Source: Gammaproteobacteria bacterium (GTDB lineage Bacteria; Pseudomonadota; Gammaproteobacteria; UBA9339). From it: a DNA stretch of 12,789 nt. Location: assembly GCA_018814965.1 (NCBI GenBank), contig JAHIYS010000119.1, forward strand, positions 1 through 12,789, in the 5' to 3' direction. The position numbers were made by a program, and so were the translations under genes. The notes below the pieces were generated by a model, which saw only the letters and a program-made list of their open reading frames with translations, ran no database searches and was not told the origin of the DNA. Positions 1-7,479 of the stretch are shown here, one piece after another (position 1 is the first letter of the stretch; each line of letters starts with the position of its first letter).

Positions 1-1
1 T

Positions 2-463
2 AAGCTTAACGAGTATAATAAAAAAAGAGATTTTAGAAAAACAGCAGAGCCAGAAGATTCTAATGTAAATGATGTTGTTTCCGATATTTTTGTAGTACAA
101 AAACATTATGCCAGTCATCTTCATTACGATTTTCGTTTGGCGCTTGATGGGGTGCTTAAAAGTTGGGCTGTACCTAAAGGACCAAGTTTGAATCCTGCTG
201 ATAAACGGTTGGCTGTTATGACCGAAGATCATCCTCTCGAATATGCAAATTTTGAGGGAGTGATCCCTGAGGGTGAATATGGTGCGGGTAAGGTAGAGAT
301 ATGGGATCGTGGCACTTGGAAGCCGGTTAGCGATTTGGCGGCCTGGATAGAACACAGAAAATTGGAATTTATTTTGAATGGGAAAAAACTCAAAGGGGTA
401 TGGGTGTTGATAGGGCTAAAAGATGATCCGAAAAATTGGTTGTTGATAAAAAAGAAAGATTAG
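2..463 (+). CDS. Stand-alone LigD-type 3'-phosphoesterase (PE) domain protein, 5' end outside window
   Basis: The frame is open from base 2, so the gene starts upstream; a TTG at 137 lies inside the conserved core and is not the start. The 153 visible residues cover the LigD N-terminal phosphoesterase domain: a KRDFxxTxEP opening, then QKHYASHLHYDFRL, then DGVLKSWAVPKGPS, then EDHPLEY, then EGVIPEGEYGAGKVEIWD. Relative spacing of the active-site residues matches Pseudomonas LigD exactly (His42, His48, Asp50, Arg52, His84, Tyr88 in that protein). The domain is known to remove 3'-phosphates or ribonucleosides from DNA 3' ends in a metal-dependent way, cleaning ends for repair. The protein stops straight after the domain, so no ligase or polymerase domain is fused downstream. 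The stop is 25 bp before mvaD-idi on the same strand, so co-transcription is possible. Family assignment is firm; the repair pathway it serves is unknown here. Confidence 0.92.
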   Translation, partial: KLNEYNKKRDFRKTAEPEDSNVNDVVSDIFVVQKHYASHLHYDFRLALDGVLKSWAVPKGPSLNPADKRLAVMTEDHPLEYANFEGVIPEGEYGAGKVEIWDRGTWKPVSDLAAWIEHRKLEFILNGKKLKGVWVLIGLKDDPKNWLLIKKKD

Positions 464-488
464 AATTTATTGAAAAATAGGATTTAAA

Positions 489-2021
489 ATGGGAAAAATT
501 GATGTAGTAAAGCATATTCTACGTAATGCTAATCATGGGCAATTTGTTAATGGTTCTGGTGGTTTTGCATGGGCTCCAAGCAATGTTGCTTTATGTAAAT
601 ATTGGGGTAAACGTGACTCTGAATTGAATCTTCCTGTTACTTCAAGTTTATCAATATCGCTTGGAAATAAGGGATCTTTTACCAAGGTTAAGCAAGAGGG
701 AGATGTTGATCGTTATATTCTAAACGGTGCCATTGTAGGTCCGGAAACAAATTTTGCTAAGCGTCTTAAAATATTTCTAGATTTATTCCGTCCTTTTGGA
801 GTGCATTATTTTATTGATATTAATAGCAATGTGCCAATTGCAGCTGGTTTTGCTTCATCTGCTTGTGGCTTTGCTTCTTTAGTTTTGGCTTTGAATAAAC
901 TTTACGATTGGAATTTGGATAAAAAAGATCTTTCAATTTTAGCGCGGCTTGGTAGTGGTAGCGCTTGTCGTTCTATTTTTGAAGGATTTGTTGAATGGCA
1001 ATGTGGCGATGATTTTAATGGTATGGATAGTTATGCGGTTAAATTAGATTATATTTGGCCAGAGTTAAGGATTGGAATGTTAGTGATTTCAACTCAAGAA
1101 AAATCTATTTCATCAAGAGATGCTATGTGGCATACAGTAAATACTTCGCCACTATATCCTTCTTGGCCTAAACAGGTGGCCGAAGATTTGATTCATCTTA
1201 AAGCTGCTTTAGAGGATAAAGATTTTTCTTTGTTTGGCGAAGTCGCTGAAAATAACGCTATTGCTATGCATATTGTAATGCAGGCAGCTCAGCCTGCAGT
1301 TGTTTATTCTTTGCCAGAGACTATGGAGGCAATAGCTAAAGTTCAAAAGATGCGAGCTGAGGGTGTTCCAGTATTTTTTACTCAAGATGCAGGGCCAAAT
1401 TTACAATTGCTATTTTTAGGCCAACATGAGGCTGCGGTATTGCGCTCTTTTCCTGAGCTTGAGTTGGTTTTGCCATTTGCTGATAGTAAAGTTAAGCAAA
1501 TTGTTTTGGTGGATGAGAATGATGTTGAGATTGGTGTCAGTGAGAAATTGGCTGCTCATATACAAGGGAGGCTTCATCGGGCATTTTCGGTGATAATTTT
1601 ACGTGAACGTGATGGTAAAGTTGAAACGTTGTTACAGCAACGAAGTGCAATTAAATATCATAGCGCTAATCTTTGGTCTAATGCTTGTTGTGGTCATCCT
1701 ATGCCGGGTGAATCTATAGTTACAGCTGCTGAGAGGCGTTTGCGGGAAGAGATGGGTTTTGGGGTAAGCTTAAAAGAGATCGGAGATTTTACATACCGGG
1801 CTAAACTTATTAATGTAGATCTAATTGAAAATGAGTTTGATCATGTGTTGGTTGGTTTTAGTGATTTGGAGGAGATTCCTTTTAGTATTTCCGAGGTTCA
1901 AGATTATCGGTGGATAGAGGTCTCAGAGTTGCAGCAAGAGTTAAAAGATTATCCTGAGAAATATACGGTATGGTTGCCGCCGGTAGTTGATTTGCTGGTT
2001 AGAAAATATCTTCAACTTTAA
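489..2021 (+). CDS. Bifunctional diphosphomevalonate decarboxylase / type I isopentenyl-diphosphate isomerase fusion
   Basis: This 510-aa cytosolic protein joins the last two steps of the mevalonate route. Residues 1 to about 330 are a full GHMP-fold diphosphomevalonate decarboxylase: KYWGKRD at 37-43, the phosphate loop IAAGFASSACG at 117-127, GSGSACRS at 155-162, and the catalytic Asp300 in TQDAGPN. Residues 335-510 are a full type I Idi Nudix domain: metal ligands His357 and His363, catalytic Cys401 in NACCGHP, the Nudix-like GESIVTAAERRLREEMG, and Glu447/Glu449 in ENE. Together they would convert mevalonate diphosphate to IPP and then DMAPP. The linker is only a few residues (near 330-334) and each half has the usual length of its family, so this is a clean in-frame fusion. 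ATG 489 follows an AGGA at 478-481 with good spacing. No interruption is seen. Other mevalonate genes are not in view. Confidence 0.95.
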   Translation: MGKIDVVKHILRNANHGQFVNGSGGFAWAPSNVALCKYWGKRDSELNLPVTSSLSISLGNKGSFTKVKQEGDVDRYILNGAIVGPETNFAKRLKIFLDLFRPFGVHYFIDINSNVPIAAGFASSACGFASLVLALNKLYDWNLDKKDLSILARLGSGSACRSIFEGFVEWQCGDDFNGMDSYAVKLDYIWPELRIGMLVISTQEKSISSRDAMWHTVNTSPLYPSWPKQVAEDLIHLKAALEDKDFSLFGEVAENNAIAMHIVMQAAQPAVVYSLPETMEAIAKVQKMRAEGVPVFFTQDAGPNLQLLFLGQHEAAVLRSFPELELVLPFADSKVKQIVLVDENDVEIGVSEKLAAHIQGRLHRAFSVIILRERDGKVETLLQQRSAIKYHSANLWSNACCGHPMPGESIVTAAERRLREEMGFGVSLKEIGDFTYRAKLINVDLIENEFDHVLVGFSDLEEIPFSISEVQDYRWIEVSELQQELKDYPEKYTVWLPPVVDLLVRKYLQL

Positions 2022-2260
2022 CTCTGCCAATTCGTAGACAAATTATAGTGATGATGTGATATCATCATTGATTGACTGGATGATTTTTGTAAGTTGTAAG
2101 GCATCATTGTTAGGATTTTCTTTGATGGTATGTCAATCTCGAAAGAGGTAAAGAATTTGCAATTAATTATGATGATGGTGATAAATTATTTACTCTGTCT
2201 CATTGCTTGTTTTTCGTATTTCTTACAATGGAAAACATATGATGTTCGTTTGGAATTTAA
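2022..2260. other. Intergenic region with one doubtful small ORF
   Basis: This 239-bp gap separates mvaD-idi from the permease. It contains a short inverted repeat (ATGATG, six bases, CATCAT, near 2050-2070) without a following T run, so it is not a convincing terminator. A 44-codon open frame starts at ATG 2130 and ends in a TGA at 2262-2264 that overlaps the permease ATG. It could encode a short protein with one hydrophobic segment, but its Shine-Dalgarno is poorly spaced. I see no RNA gene and no recognisable protein remnant here. Confidence 0.4.
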
Positions 2261-3649
2261 ATGACAAATAAACCAAAAATTAGTGTATTAGCTTTAGTGA
2301 TGATTAATATTATCGCTATCGATAGTTTACGCGGCATCCCCATGAGTGCGTCTTATGGCTTTTCCTCATTATTTTATTATATTGTATGTGCATTAATGTT
2401 TTTTATTCCGAGCTCTTTGGTGGCTGCCGAATTGACTACGGGATGGCCTCAAGATGGTGGCGTTTATCTTTGGGTGCGAGAAGCTTTTGGGAAGCCACTA
2501 GCATTTGCAGTTATTTTCATTCAATGGGTTTATAATGTTTGTTGGTATCCAACGATACTTTCTTTAATGGCTGCAACTTTAGCGTATGTGATAGATCCTA
2601 AACTTGCCAGTAATACTTGGTATATGCTAAGTGTGGTAACGATTACCTATTGGGTGATTACAATCATTACCTTACGTGGCATGCATTTTTCTAGTGCATT
2701 AAGCACGGTAACTGCCATTGTTGGTACTTTAATCCCGATGGTTTTTATAAGTGTTCTTGGTGGTGTTTGGTTGTTACAAGGTAAGCCTATTCATATGGAG
2801 ATTAGTGCCAAAGCATTTTTACCTGACTTTAAGCTTGGTAATATGGTGTTGCTAACTGGGGTGTTGTTCGGTTTGGTTGGGATGGAGATGTCTGCAGTAC
2901 ATGTAAGAGAAGTAAAAGACCCACAACGTAATTATCCTCGTGCGCTTTATTATTCCACTATAATAATTTTATTGAGTTTGGTGTTGTCATCGCTTGCAGT
3001 TGCGACTGTGGTTCCGCCTGAGAAGCTAAATTTAGTTACAGCATTGCTTGATGCTTTTAGTTTATTTTTTGAGGCATTTCATTTGGAGTGGGTTATGCCA
3101 ATTGTAGCTATACTAATAGGTGTTGGGGTGATCGGTGGTGTTGGTGCTTGGATTATCGGGCCGACAAGAGGTTTATTAGTGTCTGCACATGATGGATGTG
3201 TCCCTAAGTTTCTACAAAAAGTAAATGCTAAACAGATGCCCTATGCGATTTTGATTACCCAGGGGATAGTATTTTCTATTATTTGTTCAGTGTTTTTAGT
3301 GATGCCAACAATAAATAGTTCATTTTGGATTTTAAGTAATCTTACATCGCAACTAGCATTATCAAGCTATATATTTATCTTTGCAGCAGCTATTAGGTTG
3401 CGCTATAAATATCCTGAAGTTAAACGTGCCTATAAGATACCTTTTGGTAATTTTGGGATCTGGGTCGTTGGTTCTGCTGGTATTTTAGCCAGTCTTTTTA
3501 TAGTGTTTATCGGTTTTGTGCCGCCGAGTCAGTTCGCGGTTGGTAGCCTAAAATTTTATGAGACGTTTTTGATTGTTGGTTTTATAGGGTTTTATCTGAT
3601 CCCTATACTTATTTACCTATTACGAAAGAGGAAGGATTTGGTGGTCTGA
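2261..3649 (+). CDS. APC-superfamily amino-acid permease/antiporter (GadC/YjeM-like)
   Basis: This 462-aa inner-membrane protein has about 12 hydrophobic segments across its length. The first helix carries LALVMINIIAIDSLRGIPMS followed by a YGFSS stretch, and the loop after helix 2 has GWPQDGGVYLWVREAFG; both are typical of glutamate/GABA-antiporter-type APC proteins. A conserved REVKDPQRNYPRAL loop lies between helices 6 and 7. The likely role is uptake or exchange of amino acids or polyamines; substrate cannot be read from the sequence. It lacks the C-terminal plug extension of E. coli GadC. Start ATG 2261 gives the usual short cytoplasmic N-terminus; the Shine-Dalgarno (GGAA about 7 bases upstream) is weak. 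Its last codons and TGA overlap the left tip of the palindromic repeat at 3643. Fold assignment is firm, substrate open. Confidence 0.9.
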   Translation: MTNKPKISVLALVMINIIAIDSLRGIPMSASYGFSSLFYYIVCALMFFIPSSLVAAELTTGWPQDGGVYLWVREAFGKPLAFAVIFIQWVYNVCWYPTILSLMAATLAYVIDPKLASNTWYMLSVVTITYWVITIITLRGMHFSSALSTVTAIVGTLIPMVFISVLGGVWLLQGKPIHMEISAKAFLPDFKLGNMVLLTGVLFGLVGMEMSAVHVREVKDPQRNYPRALYYSTIIILLSLVLSSLAVATVVPPEKLNLVTALLDAFSLFFEAFHLEWVMPIVAILIGVGVIGGVGAWIIGPTRGLLVSAHDGCVPKFLQKVNAKQMPYAILITQGIVFSIICSVFLVMPTINSSFWILSNLTSQLALSSYIFIFAAAIRLRYKYPEVKRAYKIPFGNFGIWVVGSAGILASLFIVFIGFVPPSQFAVGSLKFYETFLIVGFIGFYLIPILIYLLRKRKDLVV

Positions 3650-3872
3650 CCCTGATGGATCCCTACAATTTTTATTAAGCCAATGTTAGTATAATTATCT
3701 ATTGTCATGCTCTTTTTTGTCGTCACTGCGAAGAGTGCTTTTTACGGCGAAGCAATCCAGTAAAGCTGTGAAATGGTTTGTATTTTATGTGTTGAACAAA
3801 ACAATTATGTAGAACTAAATGTTTCTAGATTGCTTCGCCTTCGGCTCGCAATGACAGGATAGGGTCGACCCC
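3643..3872. repeat. Palindromic intergenic repeat element (non-autonomous, RPE/MITE-like)
   Basis: Two long arms face each other. The left arm, 3722-3760, begins GTCACTGCGA and ends GGCGAAGCAATCCAG. The right arm, 3825-3855, reads on the other strand GTCATTGCGA at one end and GGCGAAGCAATCTAG at the other. The arms differ by an 8-base insertion in the left one and flank a 64-bp AT-rich centre. Short outer palindromes, GGTCTGACCC at 3643-3652 and GGGTCGACCC at 3862-3871, sit at the two borders, which suggests the element ends there. The GCAATGAC...GCGAAGCAATCCAG core resembles dispersed palindromic repeats known from Rickettsia and other intracellular bacteria. There is no transposase gene inside. 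It lies between convergent genes, so its RNA hairpin may also stop transcription on both strands. Confidence 0.75.
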
Positions 3873-3876
3873 TTCT

Positions 3877-5034
3877 TCAAAAGCATCCGCGGTAGATCTT
3901 CTCGCTTTGTTTTAGATCGATGTCCCCATGTTCTCCCAAGGCGGTAAGCTTGTGGCTTTTTAGTTGTTTAATCAGCGCAGGAACTTGGTTTTTAGTTATG
4001 CCATAACAGCTAAGTTTAGTTTTAATTCCTAAACTTTCAAAAAAATTTTTGGTTTTAGTAATAGCTTCATCAATTTTTTCATTGTCGGAACCTTGGGTAA
4101 TATTCCAGATCCGTTTGGCGTATTGCAATATTTTTTCTTTCTTTTGTTTGCGTTTTAAGCTCAAAAGACTTAGAACCACTATTGCTATCGCTTGTCCGTG
4201 GTCAAGTCCAAAGCGAGAGGTTATTTCATGGCTCAACATATGAGTGGCCCAATCATTTGGCACACCAACGCCTATGAAATCATTTAAACCCCAAGTAGCG
4301 CTCCACATCAAATTTGCACGAGCATTATAATCTTTTGGATCAGAAAGTACTCTTGGTGCTTCTTCGATTAAAGTTAGCAAGATGCTTTCTGCTAAACGAT
4401 CTTGAAGGTGGGCACCAACCGGATAAGTTAGATATTGTTCAGTAACATGAATAAATGTATCAACGATCCCATTTGTAGTTTGTCTTGGTGGTAATGAAAA
4501 AGTGGTGGTTGGATCTAAAATGGCAAATTGTGGATAAAGAAGGTCATTGCCGGATGATATTTTGTCTGGAGAATTAGTTTTACTTATAACTATGCCGCAG
4601 TTCATTTCAGAAGCAGCTGCTGGTAAGGTTAAAACACATCCTATGGGTAAAGCATGCTCAATGGGGGATGGATCTTGGGTTACAATTTTCCAGGGGTCAC
4701 CTTTGTAATTTGCAGCAGCGGCAATAAATTTGGTACCGTCAATTACTGATCCTCCACCTACAGCAAGCAAGAAATCAATTTTATTTTTTTTAATAATTGG
4801 AATCGCTGCTAATAGCTGTTCAAATTTTGGATTGGGTGCAATACCTCCAAATTCAAATACAACATGGTTTTTTAATGCTTTTATTACTTTATTATAAACT
4901 CCATTAGACTTAATGCTGCCACCGCCGTAAGTTAATAAAATTCGTTTGTTTGCTGGGATCTCTTTGGCAAGATTTTTGATTTGGTTTTTTCCAAAAATAA
5001 TTTTTGTTGGGTTTTGTAGCGTAAAGTTGAGCAT
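3877..5034 (-). CDS. yqhD: NADPH-dependent iron/zinc alcohol dehydrogenase, YqhD-type aldehyde reductase
   Basis: This 385-aa protein (E. coli YqhD is 387) aligns with YqhD along its whole length. It has the N-terminal TPT/NPT...FGK opening, TYGGGS at 35-40, the nucleotide-binding AVGGGSVIDGTKF at 91-103, and the metal ligands Asp192, His196, His265 and His279, each exactly two positions earlier than the E. coli residues. YqhD reduces short-chain and lipid-peroxidation-derived aldehydes with NADPH in the cytosol, a detoxifying role. The usual LPATGSE stretch is replaced by LPAAASE at 138-143, a mild divergence. ATG 5034 has AAGG about 7 bases upstream. It begins 24 bp after the PiT gene on the same strand, so it is probably its operon partner, although no metabolic link to phosphate is evident. 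It is followed by the palindromic repeat. Confidence 0.93.
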   Translation of the reverse strand: MLNFTLQNPTKIIFGKNQIKNLAKEIPANKRILLTYGGGSIKSNGVYNKVIKALKNHVVFEFGGIAPNPKFEQLLAAIPIIKKNKIDFLLAVGGGSVIDGTKFIAAAANYKGDPWKIVTQDPSPIEHALPIGCVLTLPAAASEMNCGIVISKTNSPDKISSGNDLLYPQFAILDPTTTFSLPPRQTTNGIVDTFIHVTEQYLTYPVGAHLQDRLAESILLTLIEEAPRVLSDPKDYNARANLMWSATWGLNDFIGVGVPNDWATHMLSHEITSRFGLDHGQAIAIVVLSLLSLKRKQKKEKILQYAKRIWNITQGSDNEKIDEAITKTKNFFESLGIKTKLSCYGITKNQVPALIKQLKSHKLTALGEHGDIDLKQSEKIYRGCF

Positions 5035-5058
5035 AGCAAAGCCTTTATGTTTTTTTAT

Positions 5059-6069
5059 CTAAGAGAATATCTTGGTTAAAATTGCATGTATCATTGCGTA
5101 TAACAAAAAGGCAACAATGCTTGATGCTGGAATAGTTAAAACCCAAGCTAAGAGTATGTTTTGAGCAATTTTCCAATTTATCGCAGATAATCTTTTGGTT
5201 AAGCCTACGCCAAGAATGGAAGAGGTGATGATGTGTGTAGTGCTTGTGGGTAATCCAAAAGCAGATGCTGCAAGAACCACGCCGGCAGTTGAAGTTTGGA
5301 CACAGAATCCATGAATCGGTTGTAATTTCACAAAATCTTTACCTACGGTTTTTATAATACGCCATCCCCCAATAGCTGTTCCAAGGGCCATTGCAATCGC
5401 GCATGAGATTACTACTAACCACGGAACATAAAAAGTTTCTATAGCTCCGTAGCTAACCAGCGCCATGGTTATTACGCCCATTGATTTTTGAGCATCTGCA
5501 GTGCCATGAGAAAATGCTACAAAGGCAGCTGAAACAACTTGTAATTTACGAAAATTTTTATTGAGTTTGTCAGGCATAAAATTGCGGCTAATCCAAAGTA
5601 GCAATATCATTAGCCAAAAGCTAATGACAATACCTACTATGGGGGATAAGAGCAGGGAAAGAAGGATTGCTTTAATTCCAACCCAGTGTAGTGAAGAGAA
5701 ACCAACATGTGCTACTGAGGATCCTATTAGTCCACCAATTAAAGCATGAGTAGAGGATGATGGGATGGCAAAGTACCAGGTTATTAGAGACCAAATGATC
5801 GCTCCGCCAATACCGGCAAGAACAACCACTTGAGTTATATCGTTGGGTTCAACTATACCTTGACCTATCGTAGACGCTACTTTGGTTGAAATCATGGCGC
5901 CAATAAAATTAAGAACAGCAGCCATAATTACTGCAGAAGAAATAGAAAGGGCTCGTGTTGACACGCAGGTGGCTATAGCGTTAGCAGAATCATTAAAGCC
6001 ATTGATGTAATCAAAGACTAGGGCAATAATAATTACTAGTAATAGTACTAAGAAACTGGTTTCAGGCAT
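5059..6069 (-). CDS. pit: PiT-family inorganic phosphate transporter
   Basis: This 336-aa protein is largely hydrophobic, with about 10 membrane segments. It shows the internal duplication of PiT carriers: an N-terminal signature GFNDSANAIA (about residues 24-33) and its partner SHGTADAQKSMG (about 188-199), plus paired PSSSTHALIGG and PTSTTHIITSS loops. PiT proteins import metal-phosphate complexes or phosphate with H+ or Na+ across the inner membrane at low affinity. It is shorter than E. coli PitA (about 500 aa) but of normal length for the compact bacterial and archaeal PiT group that is paired with DUF47. The ATG at 6069 lies inside the last codons of the upstream DUF47 gene (8-bp overlap), which points to translational coupling. 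Counter-ion and exact substrate are not determined by the sequence. Confidence 0.93.
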   Translation of the reverse strand: MPETSFLVLLLVIIIALVFDYINGFNDSANAIATCVSTRALSISSAVIMAAVLNFIGAMISTKVASTIGQGIVEPNDITQVVVLAGIGGAIIWSLITWYFAIPSSSTHALIGGLIGSSVAHVGFSSLHWVGIKAILLSLLLSPIVGIVISFWLMILLLWISRNFMPDKLNKNFRKLQVVSAAFVAFSHGTADAQKSMGVITMALVSYGAIETFYVPWLVVISCAIAMALGTAIGGWRIIKTVGKDFVKLQPIHGFCVQTSTAGVVLAASAFGLPTSTTHIITSSILGVGLTKRLSAINWKIAQNILLAWVLTIPASSIVAFLLYAMIHAILTKIFS

Positions 6070-6679
6070 TTTTCACTACTACACTTTCTAAAATATTAGC
6101 TGCATCTTCGCATTTATCGGTTACTAACTCTAGGTTTTCGTAAACCTCTTTCCACTTAATTAGGCGGATAGGGTCTTTTTCATCATCAAATAAACGACTT
6201 ATGGCATCAGCGCGTACGCGATCAGCCTCATTTTCTAAAGAATTTATCTCAACACAGAAATCAGAGATTTGTTTAGGGTGTTTCTCAAGTGCTGCTACAG
6301 CTTTTTCAATTGTTTGGCATGATTTAAGGATAATAAACCCTAGTTCTTTAGCTTCAGGGGTTATGTAGTCAATATGGTAAACCACAATATGTTGGGTAGC
6401 CATATCAATAGTGTCAATAATGTCATCTAAAGCAGAGGCAAGAGCATAAATATCTTCGCGGTCAAAAGGGGTGATAAAGCTTTTGTTTAATTTTTTAATT
6501 AGATCATGGGTTTGGATGTCGCCTTTATGCTCGATATCTTTAATTATATTTTTACTTTTAAGGGGGTCGCTAAAGTTGTTTAGCATATTTTGGATGGCAA
6601 GAGCTCCATCTACAATATTTTTTGCCATCTCTTTAAACATGACAAAAAACTTTTCTTCTTTGGGGATTAAGCCGAACAT
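6062..6679 (-). CDS. PhoU-like DUF47 protein, partner of the PiT transporter
   Basis: This 205-aa all-helical protein has the DUF47/PhoU-like layout: MFGLIPKEEKFF at the start, then amphipathic helices with acidic motifs LDDIIDTIDM, INSLENEADRVR and a C-terminal LELVTDKCEDAANILES. Such acidic D/E clusters bind metals in PhoU relatives. Genes of this family normally sit beside pit and are thought to control phosphate uptake by the carrier. I choose ATG 6679 over the upstream in-frame TTG at 6691, because a GGAG Shine-Dalgarno (6686-6689) lies between them with ideal spacing and because MFG(L/F)(I/L)P is the usual N-terminus. It is the first gene of a likely DUF47-pit-yqhD unit. It is not PhoU itself, which belongs with the Pst system. 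Confidence 0.9.
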   Translation of the reverse strand: MFGLIPKEEKFFVMFKEMAKNIVDGALAIQNMLNNFSDPLKSKNIIKDIEHKGDIQTHDLIKKLNKSFITPFDREDIYALASALDDIIDTIDMATQHIVVYHIDYITPEAKELGFIILKSCQTIEKAVAALEKHPKQISDFCVEINSLENEADRVRADAISRLFDDEKDPIRLIKWKEVYENLELVTDKCEDAANILESVVVKNA

Positions 6680-6774
6680 TATTATCTCCAAGTAAAGCCC
6701 AGGTACAGGCGAAATAAACTATGCTTGGTATATAACATAATTTTTTAGGTGATGCCATGGTATTTTTAGGCAAA

Positions 6775-6802
6775 TTTACATTAATAAAAAAACATGTATA
6801 AT
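6775..6802 (+). promoter_or_regulatory. Sigma70-type promoter for lemA-htpX
   Basis: A TTTACA at 6775-6780 is separated by 16 bases from a perfect TATAAT at 6797-6802. Two further TATAAT hexamers follow (6805-6810 and 6844-6849) but lack a matching -35 box. The region between the divergent DUF47 and lemA genes is the expected place for a promoter, and the start site would give a leader of about 70 bases before lemA. Prediction by eye only. Confidence 0.5.
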
Positions 6803-6881
6803 CATATAATTATAAATATGGCGCCTCTGGTTATTGAATGGCGTATAATGCTTTTGTTAGTAAATTTATATGGAGGTATTT

Positions 6882-7460
6882 ATGGGATTATCATTTTTCT
6901 TTATTATCGCATTGGTTCTTGTCTTACTTTGGTTTCTTGTGGTTTATAACAAGCTTATTAGAATGATTGAGGTTATTAATAATAATAAGAATCAAATAGA
7001 TGTACAGTTGGATCGACGTTTTAAAGTTTATGAATCCTTGATTGAGGTTGTAAAAAAATATATGGATTATGAGAAAACCACTTTAAAGGATGTGGTAGCA
7101 CTTCGTAGCCAAGCAAAAACAGCGCAAGCAAAAGGGGATGAAAGTTCCAGGATTCAAGCTGAGGACGCGATTTCTAAGATTGGTGTAGGTCTTAATTTAG
7201 TGTTTGAGCAATATCCTGATTTAAAAGCTGATAAGAATGCGCTGCAATTGCAAGAGGAGATCGTTAATACAGAAAATAAACTTACATTTTCTAAGCAATC
7301 TTATAACGATAGTATCGAGCAATATGAAGCTACCCGTAAATCTCTACTTGAGTCCATGATTGTGGGGATGTTTGCGAACAAACTTTTAAAAGAGTTTAAT
7401 TATTGGGGTGTTTCTGATGATCAGCGGCAGAAACAAGAGGATTATACAGTTAAACTTTAA
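6882..7460 (+). CDS. lemA: LemA family membrane protein
   Basis: This 192-aa protein has one N-terminal transmembrane helix (about residues 3-22, LSFFFIIALVLVLLWFLVVY) and a short basic turn. A long helical domain follows that contains the LemA hallmarks: YNKLIRM...N.I.VQLDRR..., then a PDLKADKN...LQEEIVNTENKL stretch, ending with an SFxx-like MFANKLLKEFNY segment. LemA proteins are anchored in the inner membrane. Their function is poorly defined, but their genes are often beside htpX-like proteases, as here. The start is ATG 6882 and not the in-frame ATG at 6870, because a GGAGGT Shine-Dalgarno at 6872-6877 falls between the two. A hairpin at 7480-7510 separates it from htpX. Family assignment is strong; biochemical role unknown. 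Confidence 0.9.
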   Translation: MGLSFFFIIALVLVLLWFLVVYNKLIRMIEVINNNKNQIDVQLDRRFKVYESLIEVVKKYMDYEKTTLKDVVALRSQAKTAQAKGDESSRIQAEDAISKIGVGLNLVFEQYPDLKADKNALQLQEEIVNTENKLTFSKQSYNDSIEQYEATRKSLLESMIVGMFANKLLKEFNYWGVSDDQRQKQEDYTVKL

Positions 7461-7479
7461 GTGTATTTATAAGACTTAT

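Noticed and set aside
137..139. TTG as start of the phosphoesterase
   Set aside because: The frame stays open to base 2 and the residues before it (KRDF, QKHYASHLHYDF) are conserved family core.
2047..2075. ATGATG/CATCAT inverted repeat as terminator or operator
   Set aside because: Only 6 bp, no T run, and ATGATG triplets are frequent by chance in this AT-rich gap.
4049..4243. Plus-strand frame inside yqhD
   Set aside because: Antisense shadow of a full-length conserved gene.
5561..5749. Plus-strand frame inside pit
   Set aside because: Antisense shadow with no initiation signal.
6680..6691. Upstream TTG start of the DUF47 gene
   Set aside because: It would place the GGAG Shine-Dalgarno inside the gene; ATG 6679 has ideal spacing and the usual MFG N-terminus.
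6870..6881. Upstream ATG start of lemA
   Set aside because: The GGAGGT overlaps its first codons, so it serves the ATG at 6882.
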